51,298 bases of DNA from positions 1-51,298 of the forward strand of contig DEGR01000001.1 in the NCBI GenBank assembly GCA_002351535.1, written 5' to 3'. Below, one piece after another: positions 24,840 through 32,454 of the stretch. Origin of the DNA: Lachnospira sp. UBA2821 (GTDB taxonomy: Bacteria; Bacillota; Clostridia; Lachnospirales; Lachnospiraceae). Position 1 is the first letter of the stretch, and the number at the start of each line of letters is the position of its first letter. The notes under the pieces are model-generated. The model was not told the origin of the DNA. It saw only the letters and a program-made list of their open reading frames with translations, and did no database searches. The position numbers and the translations under genes are program-made.

Positions 24840-26142
24840 TAAAGGGTTTCTTGACGTATTTTCATTTACATTTATCCAGACATTTAAAAGTAAGGCAATT
24901 ATTATAGTGACAGCGGTGCTTTGTGTACTGGCATTTGCATCAGTTCCTATGGTGAATCATTTTGGAGCTTCTGACGAAAATACGAGAAATGAAGATGAGA
25001 AAAATAATGAAAACAGCATAAAAAAAGTATTTTTGTGTGACAAATCCGGAATTGGAATAGATAAAAATACAGATATTTTGCAGGATGGAAAATATAAAAA
25101 TATAAAATATGAAATTGTGTCTGAAAAAGAGGATGCTAAGAAACTTGTAAAAAATACAAACAATATATATATGATGACATCTGTTACAGACCGAATAAAT
25201 ATTGAATTCATATATGATGATAATAAAGATATTACATCAATGGATGTTGATGAATATTCGGATTTTGTTTGTGAAAAGATGCCTGACATTGAGAAAAAAA
25301 TATTTGGTATTACAAAAGAGCAGAATAAAATAATTGAAAAGAATATAAATATTGAAAAAAAATGGATAGGTCAGAAGACACATAAGGGAATTAACAACAG
25401 TGTTATGATGTCATATATATGCATAATAATTATTATTCTTACATTATGTGGAGAAACTATATCAACATCAGTTGCTATGGAAAAATCAACAAGAGTTATA
25501 GAATATCTTACGATAAATGTAAAACCAATAGTATTAATATCAGGAAAAGTGATTGGTGTAATGAGTGTAATAATTTCGCAGTTTCTTGCTGCATCAGTAT
25601 GTTTCTTTGCATCAGCACAGATGAATGGCAATCAGGGTACGAAGAAGGCTATAGCGAAATATGTTTTAAATAGTGAAAGTATGAATATTTCATTTGTCAA
25701 TGTTTTAATTGTACTTGTTACATTAATAAGCGGAGTTATAGTGTTTGGAATGCTTGCGGGACTTGCGGGTGCTGCGGTAAGCAGGGTGGAGGCTCTTGGA
25801 GAGAGTATGAAAATATATAGTATTATTCTTGTTATTGGTGCATATGCGGCGATGTTTCTTGCATCGAGCGGTGAGATTAATACACTTACCCCAAAGACAA
25901 TTGCAGCATTTATCTTTCCGGTGACATCGTTGTTTCTTACTCCTGTATACGCAGTATTTGGAAAGGTCAGTATAACAATAGCAATTGCGGCAATGACAGC
26001 TATGGTTATAACAGCAATAGTATTGGTTATATTTGTGTCAAAAGTATATGAAGGAATGATATATTACAAAGGAGAGACACTCCGACTTAAAGATATAATC
26101 ACATTTTCAAAAGATAAGATTAAGGAGGAGAGAGATGTTTAA
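24829..26142 (+). CDS. ABC-2 type transporter permease (first)
   Basis: A 437-residue membrane protein: one N-terminal helix (about 22-42), a large extracytoplasmic, Lys/Asp/Asn-rich region (about 45-180), then about six helices to residue 415. This plan matches NatB-type ABC-2 permeases. It overlaps the ATPase gene upstream and the second permease downstream by 8 nt, so the products are probably made in fixed ratio. The cargo cannot be inferred; sodium or peptide export are family precedents. Confidence 0.85.
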   Translation: MKNNKGFLDVFSFTFIQTFKSKAIIIVTAVLCVLAFASVPMVNHFGASDENTRNEDEKNNENSIKKVFLCDKSGIGIDKNTDILQDGKYKNIKYEIVSEKEDAKKLVKNTNNIYMMTSVTDRINIEFIYDDNKDITSMDVDEYSDFVCEKMPDIEKKIFGITKEQNKIIEKNINIEKKWIGQKTHKGINNSVMMSYICIIIIILTLCGETISTSVAMEKSTRVIEYLTINVKPIVLISGKVIGVMSVIISQFLAASVCFFASAQMNGNQGTKKAIAKYVLNSESMNISFVNVLIVLVTLISGVIVFGMLAGLAGAAVSRVEALGESMKIYSIILVIGAYAAMFLASSGEINTLTPKTIAAFIFPVTSLFLTPVYAVFGKVSITIAIAAMTAMVITAIVLVIFVSKVYEGMIYYKGETLRLKDIITFSKDKIKEERDV

Positions 26143-27361
26143 GGGATTAAAAGCGGTATATAGTTTTACTTTAATGAGAAATATATCAGAAAAAATGTAT
26201 AAAATACTTACAATAGTAGTAGCAATAATTTTGTTTGTAGGAATTACAGGTGTTCTTGTATATCTGGGAAGTACTTCTGATGACGAAAAAGATTCTGTCG
26301 GTAAATATAATGTGTACATAAACAATGCTACGGATTTAAAGATTGATTTTTCATCTATAACCAAAGAAAAAACATTTAGCAAGAGTAAGGTTATTATGGA
26401 AAATAAGAAAAAACCGGGCAAAAAAGACATAGCTGTAGTATTGAATGTTAAAGATTATAAATATAACATTTATATAAATGCATTATCAGAGGGCAATATT
26501 GACAAATCTGTTGTTAATGAGCTTGAGGATATACTTGTGGATATAGTCGGCAAAGCAAGATATGATAAAGCGGGTATAGATAAAGAAATTTCAACAGTTA
26601 TGCTGAATGAACCGGAAGTAAATATGTCATCTTTGGAAGATATGGATAAATCAGTTGGAGAGATAATCGGTAAGATGATATTTCCTATGATTTTTACAAT
26701 CATAATGTTTATCATGATAATATTTTATGGCAATTCCATAAGCAGAATGATGATTGCAGAAAAGGATTCTAAGCTTATGGAGACACTTCTTGTTTATGCA
26801 GACGCAAAAATTATTGCACTCGGTAAAATTCTTGCGATGTATACAATGGCTGTTATACAGTTTGGAGTATGGATTATTAGTATTGTAGGCGGATATTTTA
26901 TGGGTGAATTTATTAATTCGCATATAAATAAAGGGTACAAATCTTCAATAGGAGAGATATTAAAACTCTTATCTGAACATTCGGATGCATTTGGAATTTC
27001 AAATGTTGTCATTGCAATAGTTTCAATGCTTATAGGATTTATGTTATATAGTTTCTGGGCCGGACTTATTGCATCATTTGCAAGGAAGATTGAAGATTTA
27101 TCGATGCTTATGATATTTTATCAGCTTCCAGTGATAGCAGGATATGTAGCAGGTCTTGTGGGACCATTATATTTAAGCAGAAATATAATGAATATTCTCA
27201 GGTATATTCCTTTTACATCTGTATTTTTTGTTCCTGCTGATGTACTTATAGGAAATATAACATATGCAGAAGCATGTATATCAGTTGCTATTACAATAGT
27301 ATCTGCCGGACTGATAGTGTATATTACAGGAAAAATGTTTAAGAAAAATGTATTCCGTTAA
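26135..27361 (+). CDS. ABC-2 type transporter permease (second)
   Basis: A 408-residue paralogous permease with the same layout: helix at about 25-47, an external Lys-rich loop, then a hydrophobic C-terminal half of about six helices. The start overlaps the previous stop and has AAGGAGGAGAG upstream. Together with the ATPase at 23916 and the first permease it would form a heteromeric exporter. A PP2C phosphatase starts 15 nt later. Confidence 0.85.
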   Translation: MFKGLKAVYSFTLMRNISEKMYKILTIVVAIILFVGITGVLVYLGSTSDDEKDSVGKYNVYINNATDLKIDFSSITKEKTFSKSKVIMENKKKPGKKDIAVVLNVKDYKYNIYINALSEGNIDKSVVNELEDILVDIVGKARYDKAGIDKEISTVMLNEPEVNMSSLEDMDKSVGEIIGKMIFPMIFTIIMFIMIIFYGNSISRMMIAEKDSKLMETLLVYADAKIIALGKILAMYTMAVIQFGVWIISIVGGYFMGEFINSHINKGYKSSIGEILKLLSEHSDAFGISNVVIAIVSMLIGFMLYSFWAGLIASFARKIEDLSMLMIFYQLPVIAGYVAGLVGPLYLSRNIMNILRYIPFTSVFFVPADVLIGNITYAEACISVAITIVSAGLIVYITGKMFKKNVFR

Positions 27362-27376
27362 TAAGTGGAGGTGCGT

Positions 27377-28105
27377 ATGAAAGTTACGTATTGTACACTG
27401 TCTGATATGGGAGACAGAAAAAATAATGAAGACAGAGTTGTTGCCGAACAAAGACATGATGATTATTGTTTTGGGCTTGCGGATGGGCTTGGAGGTCATG
27501 AAAAAGGAGAGGTTGCATCATCTATAGTTACAGATACAGCAGTAAAAGTATTTTTAAAAGAGGGTTTTACGGAATTTTACCTTCGTGAAGTATTCGAGAT
27601 AGCACAGGAAAATCTCATGCGGGAGCAGAAAAAACTTATGCTGGAAGAAGAAATGAAGACTACATTTGTACTGCTCGGTATTAATAAAGAACAGGTAAAC
27701 TGGGGACATATTGGTGATTCAAGATTATATCATTTTCAGGGAAAAAGACTTGTAAAACATACACTTGACCACAGTGTTCCACAGATGCTTGTAAATATCG
27801 GAGAAATAGAAGAAAAGGACATAAGAGAACATCCTGACAGAAGCCGTGTATTAAAAGTAATGGGAATGGAATGGGAAAGACCATTTTATGAGATTGCGGA
27901 GCCGATACCGGTTATTCTTGGACAATCGTTTCTTATGTGTACGGATGGATTCTGGGAGAATATCGTTGAAGATGATATGGTTAAATGCCTGAAAAAGTCA
28001 AAAAGTGTGTATGAATGGGTGTCAAGAATGAAAGAAATCGTCAAAGAAAATGCACAGGGAAAAGATATGGATAATTATTCGGCGATAGGCGTCTGGATTA
28101 GATAA
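27377..28105 (+). CDS. PP2C-family serine/threonine phosphatase
   Basis: A 242-residue metal-dependent phosphatase (PrpC/Stp type) with DMGDRKNNEDR, GLADGLGGHEKGEVAS, WGHIGDSRLYHF and LCTDGFWENI, which hold the metal-binding aspartates. The ATG at 27377 follows GGAGG by 6 nt. Its natural partner is the kinase immediately downstream. Unlike the usual prpC-prkC pair, it is not next to rlmN or rsgA but sits between an exporter and an envelope operon. Confidence 0.9.
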   Translation: MKVTYCTLSDMGDRKNNEDRVVAEQRHDDYCFGLADGLGGHEKGEVASSIVTDTAVKVFLKEGFTEFYLREVFEIAQENLMREQKKLMLEEEMKTTFVLLGINKEQVNWGHIGDSRLYHFQGKRLVKHTLDHSVPQMLVNIGEIEEKDIREHPDRSRVLKVMGMEWERPFYEIAEPIPVILGQSFLMCTDGFWENIVEDDMVKCLKKSKSVYEWVSRMKEIVKENAQGKDMDNYSAIGVWIR

Positions 28106-28110
28106 ATACG

Positions 28111-28139
28111 TTGCATAAAAAGGTATAAAATGATATAAT
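28111..28139 (+). promoter_or_regulatory. Promoter of the kinase gene
   Basis: TTGCAT (28111-28116) and a perfect TATAAT (28134-28139) are separated by 17 nt, about 50 nt before the start. Confidence 0.65.
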
Positions 28140-28189
28140 TATGGCAGTGAAATTTGTATTTCAGATAAAAAGGAGAAGGAGTGATTAGA

Positions 28190-30220
28190 ATGGGTACAAT
28201 AGATCCGAAATGTCTCTGCCCCGGATGTATGGCAGTACTTGATGAACCGGATTTGCCTTGTCCACTATGTGGATTTGATAAAACAACATATTCGCCATCA
28301 CCAAGAAGTCTCAGACCATTTACAGTTCTTTCGGGAAAGTATATGGTTGGAAAGGTAATTGGAGAAGGAGGATTCGGTATTACATATATAGGTTTTAATA
28401 TGGATACAGAGCTTCCTGTTGCAATCAAGGAATATTTTCCTTCAGAACTTGCTACAAGAGATATAACTGCGGGTAATGCGTTAAGCATATTTGCGGGTGA
28501 AAGCCAGCAGTTATATAAAGAGGGACTTGAGAAATATTTAAGAGAGGCAAGAAATCTTACTATGTTCTCAGACCTTCCGGGTATTGTTACAGTTAAGGAT
28601 TTCTTTTACGAGAATGAAACAGCTTATATTATAATGGAATATATCAATGGTATTACATTGAAACAGCATCTCGTAAAAGTTGGCGGAAAAATGAGTCAGC
28701 ATGAAGTAATAAAGATGATGAAGCCTGTACTTGAGTCTATGATTAAGATTCATGAGACAGGGATGATTCATAGAGATATAAGTCCTGACAATATTATGAT
28801 TACAAAGAATAATCAGATTAAACTTACGGATTTCGGCGCTGCAAGGGTATGCAATGGTGAAGATAATAAGAGTATAACTGTTGTACTGAAACGTGGATAT
28901 GCACCGGAAGAGCAGTATAGAGTAAAAGGTTCACAGGGACCATGGACAGATGTATATGCATTGTGTGCTACAATGTACAGAATGATTACAGGTGTTACCC
29001 CACAGGAAGCACTTGAAAGAATCATAGAGGATAATGTAGAGCCGTTATCTAAATTTGATCCTGACATTTGGCCGGAGATAGAATATGGTATTATGAAAGG
29101 ACTTTCGCTTCGTGCGTCTGATAGATTCCAGAATGTAAGTGAACTTGTGGATGTGCTCTATTATAGTGTAGTTGAAAAGGACGCAGACGGTAATATAAAG
29201 ATAACATCTACAAGAGATAATACACCTGTTAATGAAGAGACAAAACCTGTTAATGATACGGATGATTTTGAAATGCAGCCTATAATAGTTAATATAGGGG
29301 CATCATCTTCAAAGCAGACAGAACAGGGTGATGTTAAACAGCCTGTATATCCAAATGATGAATTTGGACGCAAGGTTGAACATGAAAATGTAACACCAGT
29401 ACAGCAGATGGCACAGTCGCAACCGGTGCAGCCACAGATACAGCCATCTGTAACACCAGTACAGCAGCCAGTACAGCCACAGCCTGCAGCAACACCGGTA
29501 CAACAACTAGTACAACCACAGATGCAGTCGCAGACAGTGCAGCCACATGTGCAGCCAATACAGCCTGTAGTGCAGCCGGTTCGTCCTGTACAGCCTGTAG
29601 TACAGCCAATACAGCCTGCAACACCAGTACAGCAGCCAGTACAGCCACAGCCTGCAGCACCGGTACAGCAACCGGTACAACCACAGCCTGCAGCACCGGT
29701 ACAGCAACCAGTACAATCACAGCCTGCAGCAACACCGGTACAATCACGGCCACAGGAAACTGCTGAGCAGCCAAAAGAGCATAAAAAGCAGGGTGGATTC
29801 TTTAAATCAACATTTAAGAAAGTGGTTAAGCTTAAACTTGGAAGGGTCAGATTTGAAGATGATATAGTTGAGCTTAATGTTGAACATTGTGATGTTGGTA
29901 ATATTCAGCCACTTAGAGAATGTGTACAGTTACAGAAGCTTATATTAAGTAATAATATGCTGGATGACTTGTCGCCATTGGTAGACTGTCAGAAGCTTTC
30001 ATATCTTGCACTTAGAAATACAAGAGTACAGGATTTAAGACCATTATCAGGTCTTACGGAACTTACATATCTTGATTTGTGGGGTACTTCAATTAAGAGT
30101 CTTGAGCCTTTATACGGTCTTAAGTCACTTAAATATCTTAATGTTAAGAATACAGATATTACGAAGAGCCAGATAGATGATTTTAAAGTTCTTGTTCCTG
30201 ATTGTGAAGTTGAGAGTTAG
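28190..30220 (+). CDS. Serine/threonine kinase with zinc ribbon, Pro/Gln linker and leucine-rich repeats
   Basis: A 676-residue cytosolic-looking protein with no membrane helix. A zinc ribbon (CLCPGC ... CPLCG) occupies about residues 8-30. The kinase domain (about 45-310) has VIGEGGFGITY, AIKEYFP, the catalytic loop IHRDISPDN (Asp196) and DFG (Asp214). A low-complexity Pro/Gln tract (about 403-523) leads to about five leucine-rich repeats (558-660). Family kinases phosphorylate Ser/Thr; the LRRs probably select partners. The catalytic loop has Ser where Lys is usual in HRDxKxxN, a common variant in this bacterial subgroup. GTG 28181 is an alternative start. Confidence 0.9.
   Translation: MGTIDPKCLCPGCMAVLDEPDLPCPLCGFDKTTYSPSPRSLRPFTVLSGKYMVGKVIGEGGFGITYIGFNMDTELPVAIKEYFPSELATRDITAGNALSIFAGESQQLYKEGLEKYLREARNLTMFSDLPGIVTVKDFFYENETAYIIMEYINGITLKQHLVKVGGKMSQHEVIKMMKPVLESMIKIHETGMIHRDISPDNIMITKNNQIKLTDFGAARVCNGEDNKSITVVLKRGYAPEEQYRVKGSQGPWTDVYALCATMYRMITGVTPQEALERIIEDNVEPLSKFDPDIWPEIEYGIMKGLSLRASDRFQNVSELVDVLYYSVVEKDADGNIKITSTRDNTPVNEETKPVNDTDDFEMQPIIVNIGASSSKQTEQGDVKQPVYPNDEFGRKVEHENVTPVQQMAQSQPVQPQIQPSVTPVQQPVQPQPAATPVQQLVQPQMQSQTVQPHVQPIQPVVQPVRPVQPVVQPIQPATPVQQPVQPQPAAPVQQPVQPQPAAPVQQPVQSQPAATPVQSRPQETAEQPKEHKKQGGFFKSTFKKVVKLKLGRVRFEDDIVELNVEHCDVGNIQPLRECVQLQKLILSNNMLDDLSPLVDCQKLSYLALRNTRVQDLRPLSGLTELTYLDLWGTSIKSLEPLYGLKSLKYLNVKNTDITKSQIDDFKVLVPDCEVES
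29390..29760 (+). repeat. Minisatellite encoding a Pro/Gln/Val/Ala-rich linker
   Basis: Imperfect units of about 36-39 nt built from CAGCCTGCAGCACCGGTACAG-like blocks repeat along the tract and encode PVQPQPAAPVQQ-type peptides. The last three units are nearly identical, which suggests ongoing expansion or contraction. The reading frame stays open. Confidence 0.8.
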
Positions 30221-30255
30221 TGTGATTTTGTAGAGTCATATATTTAGTTTAAAAT

Positions 30256-30316
30256 AACTGCGGAATTTATAGACGAGATATTGTGAATTTATTTTGCGTC
30301 TATGGATTTCGCAGTT
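30256..30316 (+). other. Long inverted repeat downstream of the kinase gene
   Basis: A 20-nt arm (30256-30275) pairs along its full length with 30297-30316, allowing three G-T wobbles, around a 21-nt loop. No T-run follows, so it is a poor classical terminator. It may protect the 3' end of the kinase mRNA. The wobbles favour pairing when the + strand is RNA. Confidence 0.6.
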
Positions 30317-30390
30317 GTGTTATTATATACTTATAAAAATATATTGTATTGTCAATACTAATAGTTATTACAAAGCGGCCCTTATCGCAT

Positions 30391-30433
30391 CGATTCCTTC
30401 GACGCAGGTGTCTGCGGAATGGAGATTAATATG
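30391..30433 (+). repeat. Dispersed hairpin/start-site repeat, copy at moxR
   Basis: This copy aligns with the ftsY copy (13026-13069) from CGATTCCTTCGACGC to the ATG. The GACGC/GCGTC stem has become GACGC/GTGTC, keeping a G-T pair. Just upstream both copies share TTATCGCA, but the ftsY copy has an additional hairpin inserted between. Confidence 0.7.
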
Positions 30434-31387
30434 ATAAATCAAAAAACAATATTTGAAAATATAAACAGGGAAATTGGAAAAGTAATATCAGGTAAAGAAA
30501 ATGTTATTAAGATGATAGCAACAGCAATTCTTGCAGGAGGACATGTATTGTTAGAAGATGTTCCGGGAGTTGGAAAGACTACACTTGCACTTGCATTTTC
30601 AAAAGCATTTGATTTGTCATATAGAAGAATGCAGTTTACACCGGATGTTTTACCATCTGATGTTATAGGTTTTTCTATGTATAATAAAAAGACAGATGAA
30701 TTTCAATACATGCCGGGAGTGGCTATGTGTAATATTCTTCTTGCAGACGAGATTAACAGAACATCACCTAAAACCCAGGCGGCTTTGCTTGAGGTTATGG
30801 AAGAGAAAAAAGTTACAGTTGATGGTGTTACAAGAATGCTTCCTAATCCATTTTTTGTAATTGCAACACAAAACCCGGTGGGATATGTCGGAACACAGAA
30901 ACTGCCTGAGTCACAGTTGGACAGATTCATGATAAAGCTTTCTATGGGGTATCCTGAATTTGAAGATGAGGTTAATATTTATAAAGGTAAAAGTTATGAT
31001 GCAATAGATAAAGTCGAAAGAGTTCTTACAGGAGAAGAAGTATCTGAATATCAAAAGCAGGTTGCAGACGTGTATGTTGAAGAAAGTATATACAGGTATG
31101 CCACAGGACTTGTAAGGAATTCGAGGGAAAATGATGGTGTGGAACTCGGAGTCAGTCCAAGAGGCGGAATAGCATTATTGTCAATGTCGAAGGCCACAGC
31201 ATTTCTTGATGGGAGAGATTATGTTGTGCCTGAAGATATACTTAGTAATATAGAATATGTATTTGGACATAGAATTGTATTAAATTCAAAGGCAAGAGCG
31301 GCAGGAAAGACGGAAAAAGATATTATAGAGGAATTGATACGTGGACTCGATATACCGGCCGGAAAAAGCAAAAATGGAGATAGATAA
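30431..31387 (+). CDS. MoxR-family AAA+ ATPase
   Basis: A 318-residue ATPase with Walker A GVGKTTLA (about 45-52), Walker B LLADEINRTSPKTQAALLE and the sensor ATQNP. MoxR proteins act as chaperones for maturation of complexes, usually encoded beside DUF58 and transglutaminase genes as here. The ATG at 30431 follows the GGAG of the start-site repeat by 6 nt; an in-frame ATG at 30419 would add MEIN. Its stop overlaps the DUF58 start by one base. Confidence 0.93.
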   Translation: MINQKTIFENINREIGKVISGKENVIKMIATAILAGGHVLLEDVPGVGKTTLALAFSKAFDLSYRRMQFTPDVLPSDVIGFSMYNKKTDEFQYMPGVAMCNILLADEINRTSPKTQAALLEVMEEKKVTVDGVTRMLPNPFFVIATQNPVGYVGTQKLPESQLDRFMIKLSMGYPEFEDEVNIYKGKSYDAIDKVERVLTGEEVSEYQKQVADVYVEESIYRYATGLVRNSRENDGVELGVSPRGGIALLSMSKATAFLDGRDYVVPEDILSNIEYVFGHRIVLNSKARAAGKTEKDIIEELIRGLDIPAGKSKNGDR

Positions 31388-32454
31388 TGATAGGCAACTG
31401 GATTAATTATATTATATTTGTTGTTCTTTTGATTGTGGGAATTCTATTTTACAATTCAGGAATTTTGGTTATTTCTACAATTATAGTATGTATTTTACCT
31501 TTTATATCTTATGTTTTATTTAGGAGAAACAGAAATAAACTTAATATCTATGTGGAGAACATACCTGACAGTGTTGGGCGTAAAAATGATATTGCGTTTG
31601 ATATATGTGTAGATAACATGAGCATGTATCCGTTTGGAAATATAATAGTAAAAGTAGATGTAGAAAATATATTTTACGGGAATAAGACTGAATATCAGGT
31701 ATCACTTCCAAATGTGCTAAAACATAAAAGAAAAGTCAGATGGAGTGTAGCGAGCAAATATGCGGGAAACATAAAGATATGTCTTAGTGAAATTGAAGTT
31801 CAGGATGCAATGTTTTTATTCAGAAAAGAGATAAAAATTAAAGATGAACATATAGTGAAGGTTTTTACTGAATATGATATGGTGAATTTTGACAATGCTG
31901 TTTTTCTGGATGGAGAGGGCGAAGAACAGGAGACACTTTATAAAAAAGGAACTGATGTGTCAGAAATATCTGATATAAGAGAATATGCCCCGGGGGATTC
32001 AATGCAGAGTATTCATTGGAAACTGAGTGCGAGAAGAGATGAGATGCTTGTAAAAGAGTATTCGATGCCATATAGCACTAAGATGTTTGTATATATTGAT
32101 TTACATATGAATTCTTATGTTATGGATGAAATGGACGTTGTTATTGAGGCATATATGGCAGTGTGCAGTGCTATTATTTCGTCAGGGCATGTATTTGATA
32201 CTGCGTGGTATGACAGAAATAATGGTGGGATGATAGTTAACACTATTAATAACTGTGAAGATTTGCAAAGAGTTATGTATGATATGTTTTATGCTGAACC
32301 GGCTGAAGGAATACATGAAATGTATGATGTATTTATTAATACTTTTGGCAATTCATTTAATACAATATATGTTACCGGCAAGTCCTCAGAAAATATAGTA
32401 AAAGGTGAGCGTATGGCAGAATATAAAAATAAAGCGGTGATTATTAAAGTATGA
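31387..32454 (+). CDS. DUF58-domain protein
   Basis: A 355-residue protein with two N-terminal membrane helices (about 8-45), a beta-rich middle and the DUF58 core, REYAPGDSMQSIHWKLSAR near residues 198-216. DUF58 proteins resemble von Willebrand A domains and are partners of MoxR ATPases. It is coupled to both neighbours: one base of overlap upstream and four (ATGA) downstream. Confidence 0.9.
   Translation: MIGNWINYIIFVVLLIVGILFYNSGILVISTIIVCILPFISYVLFRRNRNKLNIYVENIPDSVGRKNDIAFDICVDNMSMYPFGNIIVKVDVENIFYGNKTEYQVSLPNVLKHKRKVRWSVASKYAGNIKICLSEIEVQDAMFLFRKEIKIKDEHIVKVFTEYDMVNFDNAVFLDGEGEEQETLYKKGTDVSEISDIREYAPGDSMQSIHWKLSARRDEMLVKEYSMPYSTKMFVYIDLHMNSYVMDEMDVVIEAYMAVCSAIISSGHVFDTAWYDRNNGGMIVNTINNCEDLQRVMYDMFYAEPAEGIHEMYDVFINTFGNSFNTIYVTGKSSENIVKGERMAEYKNKAVIIKV

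Noticed and set aside
29334..29774. 146-codon open frame on the - strand, Val/Ala/Leu-rich
   Set aside because: It is the antisense of the Pro/Gln minisatellite; its length and composition follow from the repeat. No ribosome site or family signature.
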